The translations under genes and the position numbers were made by a program. The notes under the pieces were generated by a model. The model was given only the letters and a program-made list of their open reading frames with translations, was not told where the DNA came from and made no database searches. 43,827 nt of DNA from Pseudoalteromonas sp. CO133X. GTDB lineage: Bacteria; Pseudomonadota; Gammaproteobacteria; Enterobacterales; Alteromonadaceae. The stretch spans positions 1-43,827 of the forward strand of contig SGPE01000004.1 of assembly GCA_004208945.1 (NCBI GenBank), in the 5' to 3' direction. Shown piece after piece: positions 16,797-28,470 of this stretch (position 1 is the stretch's first letter; each line of letters starts with the position of its first letter).

Positions 16797-18359
16797 ATGG
16801 CGATCAAAAAATCCCTTCTTGATGTTGCTCTTGCCCTTACCAAAGCAAGCAGTGTTGATTACAATTTCAACTATTTATTGAATTGCATTAATGATTGGCT
16901 TGAATGTGATGCAGTTGCCTTATTATTGAAACAAGGTGATGTGTTAAAACCTGTAGCCCTACATGGATTGTCGGACGATACGTTAGGAAGGCGCTTTAAA
17001 ATAGCGGAGCATCCGCGCTTATTTGAAATATGCCGTGGCAGTGAACCGCTAAAATTTGCCAAAGATTGTGGCCTACCCGACCCCTACGATGGTTTATTAC
17101 AAAGCCAGCATGGCGACTTTCCTGTTCATGCCTGCATGGGTGTGCCGCTGCAGAGCAGTAAAGACAACAGCGAACTACTCGGTGTTTTAACCTTTGATAG
17201 TTTAGATGAACATGCCTTTGACGCTTTAGCAATGAATGAGCTCAATCAACTAAAACAGCTAGCAGCAGGTTATGTTGAGCATGCCCTAACCTTGCAGCAT
17301 CTTATGCAACATGCACAGCACAGCCATCAAGTTGCACAACAGCTTAATCTTGAAGCGCTGACGCGAGAAGGTGTCGAAATTATTGGTAATAGCCAAGCAA
17401 TGCTGACCCTTAAAAATGATATCCAGCTGGTGGCTGCCTCAGAATTCAGCGTATTGATACAAGGCGACACAGGCGTCGGTAAAGAACTCGTTGCGCGCAA
17501 TATCCATTTAAACTCAAAACGCCGCGACATGCCGTTGATCCACTTAAACTGCGCATCGTTACCAGAGAACTTGGCTGAGAGCGAGTTTTTCGGCCACAGT
17601 AAAGGCGCATTTACTGGCGCACATACTGCGCGCCAGGGTAAGTTTCAACTCGCCGATGGTGGTACGCTATTTTTAGATGAGATTGGCGAGTTACCCCTTG
17701 CGATGCAAAGTAAACTACTACGCGTATTACAAAGTGGTGAAGTACAAACTGTGGGGGAAGATCAAAGCCGTTATGTTGATGTCAGAGTGATTGCAGCAAC
17801 CAACCGCGATTTAAAACAAGAAGTCGCTGCGGGGCGCTTTCGTGCAGACCTTTATCACCGCTTAAGCGTTTACCCATTGCATGTTGCACCGTTAAAAGAG
17901 CGCGATAACGATGTTATTTTATTGGCAGGCTTTTTTATTGAGCAAACATCTAAAAAATTGGCAATTAAACAACTTAAGCTTAGTAGCGATACACAATTAC
18001 TACTGCGTCAATATAATTGGCCTGGCAATGTGAGAGAGCTTGAACACGTTATTAGTCGCGCAGCACTCAAAGCCAAGCAGCAGCAATGGCAACAAAGCAT
18101 TGTCACAATCGAGCCTGAGCATTGTGATATTGCTAAAACGGCCGTTGCGGCACCAAGCCCTGTTGCAGTTAACGAACAAAAAGCCTCTCGCTTATCACTC
18201 AAAGAGGCAACTGACGCTTTTAGTTATCAGTTGATAATGCAACAACTTGAACTACACAACCTAAATTGGGCAGCCACAGCACGCACCCTTAAAGTGGATA
18301 GAGCCAATCTAGTGCGACTCGCGAAACGCTTAGGTATCAGTGTTAAGAAGTCACTCTAG
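16797..18359 (+). CDS. norR: NorR, NO-responsive sigma-54 activator
   Basis: NorR senses NO at a mononuclear iron in its GAF domain and activates sigma-54 transcription. The 520-aa protein has a GAF domain (about 1-170) with the DPYDGL segment at 95-100, matching the region with the E. coli iron ligand. An AAA+ domain follows (about 195-420; Walker A GDTGVGKE at 223-230; sigma-54-contact loop GAFTGA at 270-275), then a C-terminal Fis-type helix-turn-helix (NWAATARTLKVDRANLVRL). It is divergent from nnrS-hmp. The ribosome site is weak (CAGG) and abuts a NorR-type site. Its stop is immediately next to the stop of the convergent LysR gene. Confidence 0.96.
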   Translation: MAIKKSLLDVALALTKASSVDYNFNYLLNCINDWLECDAVALLLKQGDVLKPVALHGLSDDTLGRRFKIAEHPRLFEICRGSEPLKFAKDCGLPDPYDGLLQSQHGDFPVHACMGVPLQSSKDNSELLGVLTFDSLDEHAFDALAMNELNQLKQLAAGYVEHALTLQHLMQHAQHSHQVAQQLNLEALTREGVEIIGNSQAMLTLKNDIQLVAASEFSVLIQGDTGVGKELVARNIHLNSKRRDMPLIHLNCASLPENLAESEFFGHSKGAFTGAHTARQGKFQLADGGTLFLDEIGELPLAMQSKLLRVLQSGEVQTVGEDQSRYVDVRVIAATNRDLKQEVAAGRFRADLYHRLSVYPLHVAPLKERDNDVILLAGFFIEQTSKKLAIKQLKLSSDTQLLLRQYNWPGNVRELEHVISRAALKAKQQQWQQSIVTIEPEHCDIAKTAVAAPSPVAVNEQKASRLSLKEATDAFSYQLIMQQLELHNLNWAATARTLKVDRANLVRLAKRLGISVKKSL

Positions 18360-19253
18360 CTAGCCTGTTGTCTTTTTAAAGTACGCTTTTAGTAGCTGAC
18401 TAAAAGCTTGCACTTTGGCAGTACGGTGCACCAAATGATGTGTCACCAGCCAAAGATCTGTTGGCCAGTTTAGTTCTTTATGAAGCACTGGCACTAAATC
18501 AGAGTACTGCTCTGCCACTTCGTGCTGCAAACCACCAATACCAAGCCCCCTAACAATAGCCCTTGTAGCTTCTGATGTTTCAGACACCCGTAACTTAATT
18601 TGCGAAGGTTCAATATGTTGATCAACCCATGCAAAATAAGGCACTTTACCGTTGTAGCCAGCCACCCCAGAAACAAAACTATGCTGCTCTAGCTGCTGAA
18701 TACTCTTTGGCATACCATATTTTTCAATATAGCTTTTTGAGGCATAAAACCCAGATGATAGCTCCGCTAAGTGCTGGGCAATATAGTCACCTTCATCAGG
18801 GCGAGGGCCCGCTCTGACAGCAATATGCGCTTGACCATGGTCGAGTCGTAGACGATTTTGGTCAAGAATAACCTCAAGCTGCACTTGTGGGTGTAAACTT
18901 TGGAACTGCTCACAAACATCACTGAGCACATCAATAAAACCACTCACCGTAGTTAATAATAAGCTGCCTCGTAACTGGCTGTCAGCAGCAATGATATCGT
19001 TATGGAGCTTTTCAAGTTCTGCATTAATCGATTTAGCAGTAGCAAACAACTTAGCGCCAATTTCTGTCACTGTATAACCACGGGCATGGCGGTGAAATAA
19101 CCGTGCATCAAGGTTATCTTCTAAATTGTTGATTCTTCTTAGTACTGTGCTGTGGTGAACACCTAACGATTCGGCAGCAGCGGTTAACGTGCCGAGCCTT
19201 GCCACCTCATAAGCGACTTTTACATCTTGCCAATCATCAAATTGAATCGCCAT
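18360..19253 (-). CDS. LysR family transcriptional regulator
   Basis: The product (about 297 aa) has an N-terminal winged helix-turn-helix (about 8-65; GTLTAAAESLGVHHSTVLRR) and a periplasmic-binding-protein-like effector domain. It acts in the cytoplasm as a local regulator; the effector cannot be read from sequence. I chose ATG 19253, preceded by AAGGAG, instead of an upstream in-frame ATG at 19280. It is divergent from the FMN reductase gene with about 115 bp between, the usual layout of a LysR regulator and its target, so control of that flavoprotein is likely. Confidence 0.9.
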   Translation of the reverse strand: MAIQFDDWQDVKVAYEVARLGTLTAAAESLGVHHSTVLRRINNLEDNLDARLFHRHARGYTVTEIGAKLFATAKSINAELEKLHNDIIAADSQLRGSLLLTTVSGFIDVLSDVCEQFQSLHPQVQLEVILDQNRLRLDHGQAHIAVRAGPRPDEGDYIAQHLAELSSGFYASKSYIEKYGMPKSIQQLEQHSFVSGVAGYNGKVPYFAWVDQHIEPSQIKLRVSETSEATRAIVRGLGIGGLQHEVAEQYSDLVPVLHKELNWPTDLWLVTHHLVHRTAKVQAFSQLLKAYFKKTTG

Positions 19254-19367
19254 AACGGCTCCTTGTGTGCATATACGCACATAAGTTTTGCGTTTATTTG
19301 GCTTTTCTGCAAGCTGTTTTTTGCTACAGTGAGTATATCAACAGTGAAGCTTAAAAAGGAATCCCTC

Positions 19368-19937
19368 ATGACAGCACCAAAAATTATTGCCCTCGCAGGC
19401 AGCCTACGTAAAGACAGTTTTAACCAAAAACTAATTAATGAAGCAGCGCGCTTCGCCCTCGAAAGTGGTGCTGAAGTGGAAGTACTCAAACTAAGCGATT
19501 TAGATTTACCACTATTCGATGAAGATATAGAAGCACAAGGTACGCCTACTGGCGCACAGTTGTTAAAAGATAAGCTTCGTGCTGCTGATGGTATTTTATT
19601 AGCAAGCCCAGAATATAATGGCTCAATTACAGCACCACTTAAAAACGCTATCGATTGGGTATCTCGCACTGAGCAAGGTGCAGTACCGGCATTTCGTAAT
19701 AAAGTAACCGCTTTGTATGCTTCTTCGCCAGGTGGTTTAGGTGGCTTACGCGGTCTAAACCACGTGCGTGATATTTTATCAGGTATTGGCAGCTTAGTAC
19801 TTGCGGATCAGTTAGCCGTACCTGCCATCCACACTAAATTAGATGAACAAGGCCGCATTAATGATGCCGATACAGCCGAACAAGTTGCCAGCCTAGCTCA
19901 ACAACTTGTTAGTGTGGCAAGTAAATTAAATAAGTAA
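19368..19937 (+). CDS. NADPH-dependent FMN reductase family flavoprotein
   Basis: The 189-aa flavodoxin-like protein has the FMN phosphate loop GSLRKDSFNQ (11-20), SPEYNGSITAPLKNAIDW (about 75-92) and a glycine-rich SSPGGLGGLRG loop. Relatives (ChrR, YieF, azoreductase-like enzymes) reduce quinones, chromate or azo dyes by two electrons and protect against oxidative stress. I chose the ATG at 19368, which has an AAAAAGGA ribosome site and begins the conserved fold; the upstream in-frame extension overlaps the LysR promoter region. It is divergent from the LysR gene that probably controls it. Confidence 0.92.
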   Translation: MTAPKIIALAGSLRKDSFNQKLINEAARFALESGAEVEVLKLSDLDLPLFDEDIEAQGTPTGAQLLKDKLRAADGILLASPEYNGSITAPLKNAIDWVSRTEQGAVPAFRNKVTALYASSPGGLGGLRGLNHVRDILSGIGSLVLADQLAVPAIHTKLDEQGRINDADTAEQVASLAQQLVSVASKLNK

Positions 19938-19954
19938 GCCTAATTTAATAGCCC

Positions 19955-20404
19955 TTAGTTGAGTTTTGTCGCTGCCAGTTTCGCAGCGATAAAATCTTCA
20001 TGAGTCACATACAAGAGGCTAGCAACACGGCGAATCACAACCTCTTCATGTTTATCTAATTCGCCATCAGCATAGGCTAAGCGCCATAACAGCTCGATAA
20101 TATCAATACGCTGCTCGGCACTACACTGCGCATTTATTTGCTTAGAAAACTGAAAATAATCAATCGCTTCATCTAAATTCTTAGCAGCACTATCAACGAG
20201 CTCCTGAACTTCATCATCTGTTAAAGAAAAATACTTCTTTAAGGTGTCATTCAGTGTTTGTTGCTCATCATCTTGTAGCTCACTGTCGGCGCGCATAACC
20301 TCGATTAATAAAGCGGCAACCGCTGTTTTTAGGTCATGCTCACTAATATTTGATTGAGTATCGTCCATCGCTGAAAATAGCTGTTTTATTTTATTGAGCA
20401 TCAC
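19955..20404 (-). CDS. TerB-like tellurite resistance domain protein
   Basis: The 149-aa acidic, all-helical protein has the TerB pattern of two repeats with acidic pairs: VMRADSELQDDEQQ (about 37-50) and LAYADGELDKHEE (about 112-124). These bind metal or calcium-like ions in the family. Stand-alone TerB proteins are common and have no settled role; no other ter gene is nearby, so tellurite resistance should not be assumed. GTG at 20404 (AAAGG 7 bp upstream) or ATG at 20401 could be the start. Confidence 0.85.
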   Translation of the reverse strand: MMLNKIKQLFSAMDDTQSNISEHDLKTAVAALLIEVMRADSELQDDEQQTLNDTLKKYFSLTDDEVQELVDSAAKNLDEAIDYFQFSKQINAQCSAEQRIDIIELLWRLAYADGELDKHEEVVIRRVASLLYVTHEDFIAAKLAATKLN

Positions 20405-20537
20405 ATTTTTACCTTTTGAGTGTTAGACTAGGTATAAGATATAAACTAACGTTACCCTAGTTTGACTGTCGAAGCTAATTCATGGTTCAACAACACGCGC
20501 TAGAATTATTGCATCAATCACATGGAGTTAGGTGTTT

Positions 20538-20903
20538 ATGAACAAACCCCGTTCGATATTCGCATTATCAATCAGCGCCCTTTTATTCACCGCTGGTTTT
20601 CCCGCTACATACGCCGAAGAAACCAAAACAGAAAAACTTTTCGACTTTGATGAAGAAGTCCACTACTACCAAACTAAATTAGCCGATGGCCGCTACCACC
20701 TCGAAATTCAGTCTGATGACTATAAGCACTTTCGCAATCAAAGCGTATTCTTACTGCGCCATGCAAGTCGCTTGTGTAGAGATAAACCGTTTATGCTAAG
20801 AGTGACTGATGGCGTACAGGAGTATGAACGCTTTCCCACTAAACCACGTGCCTATCAGCCACCTTTAACGGTTGTTTTACAGTGCGAAGACGATACTAAA
20901 TAG
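20538..20903 (+). CDS. Uncharacterised secreted protein, 121 aa
   Basis: A signal peptide is visible (basic start, hydrophobic core about 8-20, cleavage near TYA-EE). The mature part is about 95 residues, with two Cys (RLCRDK and VLQCED) that may pair, and a tail with KPRAYQPPLTVVLQCED. I do not recognise the family. ATG 20538 fits GGAG at 20524-20527 better than the GTG at 20532. It converges on the next gene with only 2 bp between stops. Confidence 0.72.
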   Translation: MNKPRSIFALSISALLFTAGFPATYAEETKTEKLFDFDEEVHYYQTKLADGRYHLEIQSDDYKHFRNQSVFLLRHASRLCRDKPFMLRVTDGVQEYERFPTKPRAYQPPLTVVLQCEDDTK

Positions 20904-20905
20904 TA

Positions 20906-21499
20906 TTAGTCTTCATACCCCCAAGGTGCGCTTGGCGGCGTAATAGGTTTGGTTAAATCAAAATCAACGCGAAATTCACGCCCTTCACGCACTAAACGAT
21001 ACGTAAATTGCTTTGGATAAATATACATTTGCCACGTATTACCCATTGATTGTGGAATACCTTGGTTCACAAACAACTCTTTTGAATATTGATCAGCTGG
21101 AAACGACTGCGCATTAGCAAAACCAGCATCAAGGGTATGGCCCCCATACATGGTTGAGTCGTCATCGCTACCATCTTTATGGCGATGATCGTGCTTTAAA
21201 CTCAGTCCACTGCCTGTTTTTGTGATGATCCAAGTACGAGACGCATCGTCACCTACATGAAATGGCACTTGCAATTCACGTTCATTACAACGACGTACAT
21301 GCATCACTAACTTTTTACCCGCAAATGAACTGGGGCCTGTCGCGTTATCAACGCTGACTTTGCCTTCGTAAGCTTTACCACAATGGGCAGCAATATTATC
21401 AAAAAAGCCATCATGGCTTGGAATAGATACTAACGGCGCTGGACGCGCAGCCGCTACTGATGACGCTGCTACGAGCATCGATGCCACTAAGTATTTCAT
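20906..21499 (-). CDS. Uncharacterised secreted protein, 197 aa
   Basis: A signal peptide (about 1-18, SVAAA-RP) leads to a soluble periplasmic domain of about 179 residues. It has many His/Asp residues in the middle (KHDHRHKDGSDDDS, about 103-116), which could bind metal, and two Cys (AAHCGK, RRCNER) likely to form a disulfide. I recognise it only as a conserved hypothetical seen in marine gammaproteobacteria, without known function. It is monocistronic. Confidence 0.75.
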   Translation of the reverse strand: MKYLVASMLVAASSVAAARPAPLVSIPSHDGFFDNIAAHCGKAYEGKVSVDNATGPSSFAGKKLVMHVRRCNERELQVPFHVGDDASRTWIITKTGSGLSLKHDHRHKDGSDDDSTMYGGHTLDAGFANAQSFPADQYSKELFVNQGIPQSMGNTWQMYIYPKQFTYRLVREGREFRVDFDLTKPITPPSAPWGYED

Positions 21500-21591
21500 G
21501 GTGTGTTCCTAAAATAAAAAATTTAACCCTAGCCTAGCGATTTAAAGCTAATAAAGAAAACAATCACGATAAACTGCTTGTCTAAAAATAA

Positions 21592-22578
21592 TCAAGACGG
21601 GTTTGTAGCTAGTTGTATGTCATGTTCGGCGCGCGATTTCATGAACTTCAGAAGTGATTTGTGAAAATCCTGAAAGATCACCTCTCCCCACACTCGCGAA
21701 TAAATGCCAAAATTAGTGTTATCAAGTACAGTCGTTTTTAGGCTTAACAGCGTTTGATTCTTGCCACTTACAACTAATTCATAACCGCCATGTAACGGCG
21801 AAAAATATTCACCGCCCAATTTCACATGCTGATCGAGCGCCTTATCAGGAATTAAGTCTGGGTCTATATCAAACTTATAAAGCATTTTCTCATTCGGCTT
21901 CCACTCAGTTATCACTTCTTTAAATACAACATTTTTTTGCCACTGACTGGTTCTTATTGCACCTACCCCATCACCACTCATATCAGCTCGAATTGGCCTT
22001 GGAATACCAATTAAATGCGAAAATGAGCTCGGATACTCGCTCTCGTGGATTTGGCTAACATTAGCTAATTGTTGCCACACAACATCAACAGGCGCATTGA
22101 TAACAATCGTATTTTTAACTTCGTAAGTTTTCGATAGGTGTAAAAAGTTGAGCTCTAAAGGGGAAAGGATTAACGGCAACAATGCTACCGACATCACCGC
22201 TTTGTTGCTTTTCTTTGCCCAAAGTCGATGGCAAAGCCCTGCTAACATACCGCCAATACTAGCAAAAAACATAAATGCAGGGAGTGCCATTGCAACGCAG
22301 ATGCTGCCCTCTAAAAGAGTAATAACACTCACAAATAAGAAGATAAAAATAGGCTGCCAAGCGATCACTGCCATTCTTCCGTATGTCATCACAGGCACCT
22401 GATTGTATTCAAAATGTACCCGTATAAACCCAATAGCAACAGGCACTAAAAACATAAACGAAATAGTAACAAGGCTACCGAAATTAAACGTTTCGCTAAC
22501 TTCAAGAAAGATGCGTATGCTGATGCCGTAAAGAACACCCATCACGATGCCGATAGATTTAGGAGAAAGAGGCCACAT
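21592..22578 (-). CDS. Membrane protein with C-terminal SRPBCC (START-like) domain
   Basis: The first half (about 1-150) has four or five predicted helices. The second half (about 152-300) starts VKNTIVINAPVDVVWQQLANV, the classic first strand and helix of the SRPBCC/polyketide-cyclase fold, a hydrophobic-ligand pocket. A lipid- or hydrophobic-ligand role at the inner membrane is inference from the fold. The combination of both parts in one chain is unusual. No operon partner; leuD lies on the same strand upstream but ends in a terminator at 22641-22664. Confidence 0.75.
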   Translation of the reverse strand: MWPLSPKSIGIVMGVLYGISIRIFLEVSETFNFGSLVTISFMFLVPVAIGFIRVHFEYNQVPVMTYGRMAVIAWQPIFIFLFVSVITLLEGSICVAMALPAFMFFASIGGMLAGLCHRLWAKKSNKAVMSVALLPLILSPLELNFLHLSKTYEVKNTIVINAPVDVVWQQLANVSQIHESEYPSSFSHLIGIPRPIRADMSGDGVGAIRTSQWQKNVVFKEVITEWKPNEKMLYKFDIDPDLIPDKALDQHVKLGGEYFSPLHGGYELVVSGKNQTLLSLKTTVLDNTNFGIYSRVWGEVIFQDFHKSLLKFMKSRAEHDIQLATNPS

Positions 22579-22640
22579 AGTTATTTATTGTTTCGTTATT
22601 TTACCAACCAAATTAGCAACTTTCTTTTTTAGAAACAAAT

Positions 22641-22664
22641 AAAAACGCGACTTTCGCCGCGTTT
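22641..22664 (-). terminator. Terminator after leuD
   Basis: AAACGCG (22643-22649) and CGCGTTT (22658-22664) form a 7-bp stem with an 8-nt loop. On the minus strand it is followed by TTATTTG. It sits 25 bp beyond the leuD stop. Confidence 0.65.
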
Positions 22665-22688
22665 AGGTTCCACATGTAAAAAAACCTT

Positions 22689-23288
22689 TTATTGCCAAGG
22701 GCGCTCAGCTTTAAGCTTAGTTTCAAAGGCATCAATTTGGCTGTTAAGTGTTTCAGTCACACCGATAAAGTCTAAGCCACTTAACAAACGCTCTTTAATG
22801 TCATGGCGAATATCAAAGTCAATAGTGTCAAACTTATCGCTACGAAGTTGTTGGTTTTCTAAATCAACTTCGATATGAATATCGTCATGCTGTTCACTCA
22901 ACACAAATAATTGCTCAAGCGTTTCTGCTGGTAATGCGATAGCAAGCATTTGGTTATTGCCGCAGTTATTAAAGAAAATATCGGCAAAGCTTTGTGCTAA
23001 GATAACTTCAAAACCATATTGCTTTAATGCCCATGGCGCGTGCTCACGCGATGAACCACAACCAAAGTTGTCGCGAGTTAACAGAATTTGCGCACCTTGG
23101 TAACAAGGACGATTCAAAATAAACTCTGGGTTTGGCTCGCCGTTATCTAAATAACGCCAATCGTAAAAAAGCGCCGCATCAAAACCATCACGGCTGGTCG
23201 ACGTTAAAAATTGCTTTGGAATAATTTGGTCAGTATCAACATTGTTTTTATCTAACGGGGCCATTAAGCCACTAAAAAATACACTCAT
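22689..23288 (-). CDS. leuD: 3-isopropylmalate dehydratase small subunit
   Basis: LeuD pairs with LeuC to isomerise 2-isopropylmalate to 3-isopropylmalate in leucine synthesis. The 199-aa protein has the swivel-domain motifs VDTDQIIPKQFL (18-29) and NFGCGSSREHAPWAL (about 74-88). Its ATG overlaps the leuC stop (TAATG), so the two subunits are made together. Last gene of leuABCD. Confidence 0.97.
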   Translation of the reverse strand: MSVFFSGLMAPLDKNNVDTDQIIPKQFLTSTSRDGFDAALFYDWRYLDNGEPNPEFILNRPCYQGAQILLTRDNFGCGSSREHAPWALKQYGFEVILAQSFADIFFNNCGNNQMLAIALPAETLEQLFVLSEQHDDIHIEVDLENQQLRSDKFDTIDFDIRHDIKERLLSGLDFIGVTETLNSQIDAFETKLKAERPWQ

Positions 23289-24688
23289 TAGGCTTCTCCT
23301 CTGATATCAACAAAACGACCATGAATTGCCGCTGCCGCTGCCATTGCAGGGCTCACTAAGTGAGTACGTCCACCGCGACCTTGGCGTCCTTCAAAGTTAC
23401 GATTTGATGTAGACGCACAGCGTTTACCGGCTTCTAATCTATCGTCATTCATTGCTAAGCACATTGAACAACCTGGCTCACGCCATTCAAAGCCAGCTGC
23501 TTTGAATATATCAGCAAGGCCTTCGTCTTCGGCTTGTTTTTTAACAAGGCCAGAACCTGGAACAATCAGTGCTTCAACACCCGCGGCAACCTGCTTACCT
23601 TCAACAATTTGCGCGGCAGCACGTAAGTCTTCAATTCGGCTATTGGTACATGAGCCAATAAACACGGTATCAACAGTTGCTGAAGACAATTTATCACCGG
23701 CTTTTAAGCCCATATATTTTAGTGCGCTACGAATCGCATCAGCTTTGATTAGATCTGGTTCTTGCTCAGGGTCTGGAATGAATTCATCGACGCCAATCAC
23801 TTGCTCAGGGCTGGTACCCCAAGTAATTTGCGGTTGAATATCAGCAGCCTCCAATTCAACAACATGATCAAACTCTGCGCCTTCATCAGTTTTTAGTGTT
23901 TGCCAGTAGGCAACGGCATCATCAAAGTCAGCACCTTGTGGTGCAAATGGGCGACCTTTTAAATAATCATAAGTTGTTTGATCTGGCGCGATTAAACCCG
24001 CTTTTGCGCCCATTTCAATACTCATATTACAAAGTGTCATGCGCGCTTCCATAGACAGCGCTTCAATTCCTTCACCACAAAATTCAGCAACATAGCCAGT
24101 ACCACCCGCAGTGCCTAATTTACCGATCACAGCCATGATTAAATCTTTGGCAGTAACAGTTGGGCGCAGGCGACCATTAATTTGAATTTTTAACGACTTG
24201 GCTTTTTTCTGCTGTAGTGTTTGAGTGGCTAAAACATGCTCAACTTCTGACGTACCAATACCGTGCGCTAGTGCGCCAAATGCACCATGGGTAGAGGTAT
24301 GGCTGTCGCCACATACTATGGTTGTGCCCGGTAAGGTAATGCCCTGCTCAGGCCCCATGACATGCACAATACCTTGGTTAATCGAATTTAAATCATAAAG
24401 TTGAATACCAAACTCTTTGCAGTTTGCATCCAGTGCCATTAGTTGGTTTTTCGACACTTCACTGGCAGCATCTAATGAACGACTTTTCGTTGAAACGTTA
24501 TGATCCATGGTCGCAAAGGTTTTTTTTGGACAACGTACTTTACGGTTTTTCTCACGTAAACCAGCAAAGGCTTGCGGTGAGGTAACTTCATGAACTAGAT
24601 GACGGTCGATATAAAGTAAATCGGTTTGATCGTTAATGTTGGCGACTACATGAGCTTGCCAGATTTTATCGTATAAGGTTTGGGCCAC
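23288..24688 (-). CDS. leuC: 3-isopropylmalate dehydratase large subunit
   Basis: LeuC is the aconitase-like subunit with a 4Fe-4S cluster. Of its 466 residues, the cluster cysteines are in GSCTNSR and in [33 protein letters not shown] is the active-site region. The start is GTG at 24688 with GAGGGA 8 bp away. It lies 59 bp after leuB. Confidence 0.97.
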   Translation of the reverse strand: MAQTLYDKIWQAHVVANINDQTDLLYIDRHLVHEVTSPQAFAGLREKNRKVRCPKKTFATMDHNVSTKSRSLDAASEVSKNQLMALDANCKEFGIQLYDLNSINQGIVHVMGPEQGITLPGTTIVCGDSHTSTHGAFGALAHGIGTSEVEHVLATQTLQQKKAKSLKIQINGRLRPTVTAKDLIMAVIGKLGTAGGTGYVAEFCGEGIEALSMEARMTLCNMSIEMGAKAGLIAPDQTTYDYLKGRPFAPQGADFDDAVAYWQTLKTDEGAEFDHVVELEAADIQPQITWGTSPEQVIGVDEFIPDPEQEPDLIKADAIRSALKYMGLKAGDKLSSATVDTVFIGSCTNSRIEDLRAAAQIVEGKQVAAGVEALIVPGSGLVKKQAEDEGLADIFKAAGFEWREPGCSMCLAMNDDRLEAGKRCASTSNRNFEGRQGRGGRTHLVSPAMAAAAAIHGRFVDIRGEA

Positions 24689-24747
24689 TTGCTATTCCCT
24701 CATTTTAGTTACGCTGAGTGACGAGCTCAGCGCAAACAACTTTTTAA

Positions 24748-27368
<2,621 letters not shown>

Positions 27369-27403
27369 AAATTGTCCTCGTTCCCAATGACCCATTAGCG
27401 AGA

Positions 27404-27433
27404 TAAAAAAAACCCCGCGTTTGCGGGGTTTTA
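27404..27433 (-). terminator. Leucine attenuator terminator
   Basis: On the minus strand the stem AACCCCGC/GCGGGGTT (27411-27430, 4-nt loop) is followed by a run of T (A-run at 27405-27412). It lies between the leader peptide and leuA. The GUGGGG just before the leader stop can pair with CCCCGC of the terminator's 5' arm, giving the competing antiterminator. Confidence 0.88.
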
Positions 27434-27456
27434 TAATATTTACAAATGCAAATACA

Positions 27457-27525
27457 CTAAGCCCCACCTACTTGCTTAAGCAGTAAGAGGTTCAGTGTTA
27501 ATGTAATTAAACGTGTCATTTGCAT
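27457..27525 (-). CDS. leuL: leu operon leader peptide
   Basis: A 22-codon reading frame begins ATG CAA ATG and ends TAG, with seven Leu codons. Four are consecutive (CTC TTA CTG CTT, residues 13-16), overlapping the 5' arm of a small hairpin (ACUGC UUAA GC-A-AGU). It lies just before the terminator at 27404-27433. This is the classic arrangement in which a ribosome stalled for Leu-tRNA prevents termination. The second ATG (27519) could be the actual start; the ribosome site is weak. Confidence 0.9.
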   Translation of the reverse strand: MQMTRLITLTLNLLLLKQVGGA

Positions 27526-27559
27526 CTTAATTTTCTAAATGTGTGTTCAGTGAGCTGTA

Positions 27560-27588
27560 TTTTTAACACCCAGCACACACTCTTGCAA
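27560..27588 (-). promoter_or_regulatory. Predicted leu operon promoter
   Basis: On the minus strand TTGCAA (27583-27588) and TAAAAA (27560-27565) are separated by 17 bp. Transcription would start near 27553, about 28 bp before the leader peptide. The hexamers are moderate, so this is a prediction from spacing and position. Confidence 0.5.
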
Positions 27589-27730
27589 GCATATTTTTTT
27601 CACTAAGCACAATGTAAAGACGCAAATATAGAAATAAAAATTCACAAAATAAACAAAAAAAGGATAAAAATGACAATTTAATGGTTATTTGTCGTTAGAA
27701 AAAGTTCTTAACGCTTACGGCCTGCTTAGA

Positions 27731-28357
27731 TTAACTTTTTTCATTTCCACCGTTATCCCTAACATACAATAATGCACCACGCGCTATATAACGTAATTGC
27801 CAAATAACACGTTCTACCAACTCTTCACGTTGCTGCCCTTCAATATCAAGCGCCTCTGCCCCTGCGTTAAATACTAAAGTGACCATCGCTTCCGCTTGTA
27901 TATAGGCATGGGTGGCATCGCATGGCGTTTCACTTTCAAGGTAATGTGCAAGCTCCAAGATGAAATGTTTTATCTCGCGAGCAACCGCGGCACGAAACGC
28001 TTTTGAAGTACCCGATCGTTCACGCAATAACAACCTGAACTGATTACTTGAGTTATCAATAAATTCCATGAAAGTGACAATCGATGTGGTAATGACACTG
28101 CCACCACTTTCAATACGCCGACGGGCTTGGCGCATTAACTGGCGAAGTGTTAACCCCGCTTCATCAACCATGGTCAAGCCAAGTTCATTCATATCTTTAA
28201 AATGGCGATAAAAAGAGGTTGGCGCAATCCCTGCTTCACGAGCAACTTCACGTAAACTTAAATTAGAAAAGCTATGATCGGCACTCAATTGATTAAATGC
28301 AGCTTCGATTAGTGCTTGTCGTGTTTTTTGTTTCTGTTGCGCTCTAACACCCGACAT
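27731..28357 (-). CDS. fabR: FabR, TetR-family repressor of unsaturated fatty-acid synthesis
   Basis: FabR senses the ratio of unsaturated to saturated acyl chains and represses unsaturated fatty-acid genes. The product (about 208 aa) matches E. coli FabR closely at the N-terminus ([19 protein letters not shown], then [20 protein letters not shown] as the helix-turn-helix) and in [13 protein letters not shown] chose ATG 28357, preceded by GGGAG, instead of the in-frame TTG at 28369. It is divergent from the desaturase, with a palindromic operator between them. Confidence 0.94.
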   Translation of the reverse strand: MSGVRAQQKQKTRQALIEAAFNQLSADHSFSNLSLREVAREAGIAPTSFYRHFKDMNELGLTMVDEAGLTLRQLMRQARRRIESGGSVITTSIVTFMEFIDNSSNQFRLLLRERSGTSKAFRAAVAREIKHFILELAHYLESETPCDATHAYIQAEAMVTLVFNAGAEALDIEGQQREELVERVIWQLRYIARGALLYVRDNGGNEKS

Positions 28358-28413
28358 GAAAACTCCCAAGGTGAACTTTTAATGATTTTTAAGTTAATGA
28401 GACAGTCTAATAC

Positions 28414-28442
28414 TTGACGCGAAGAGTTTGAAACACTATTTT
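28414..28442 (+). promoter_or_regulatory. Predicted desaturase promoter
   Basis: TTGACG (28414-28419) and TATTTT (28437-28442) are 17 bp apart. The start site would be near 28449, inside the palindromic operator that follows. Confidence 0.6.
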
Positions 28443-28460
28443 AGCGTACAACTGTACGCC
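28443..28460. promoter_or_regulatory. FabR-type operator
   Basis: AGCGTACAACTGTACGCC contains perfect 7-bp inverted arms GCGTACA (28444-28450) and TGTACGC (28453-28459). It closely resembles the E. coli FabR sites of fabA and fabB (AGCGTACA half-site). It begins right after the predicted -10 box of the desaturase, so bound repressor would cover the start site. Confidence 0.85.
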
Positions 28461-28470
28461 GAGATTTATT

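Noticed and set aside
19227..19367. N-terminal extension of the FMN reductase frame
   Set aside because: It crosses the LysR start and promoter region; the ribosome site and the conserved fold begin at 19368.
19955..20404. Tellurite-resistance operon
   Set aside because: Only a lone TerB-like gene is present; no terA, terC, terD or terZ nearby.
27369..27467. Upstream extension of leuA
   Set aside because: It would translate through the attenuator terminator; the ATG at 27368 has a good ribosome site and matches the family start.
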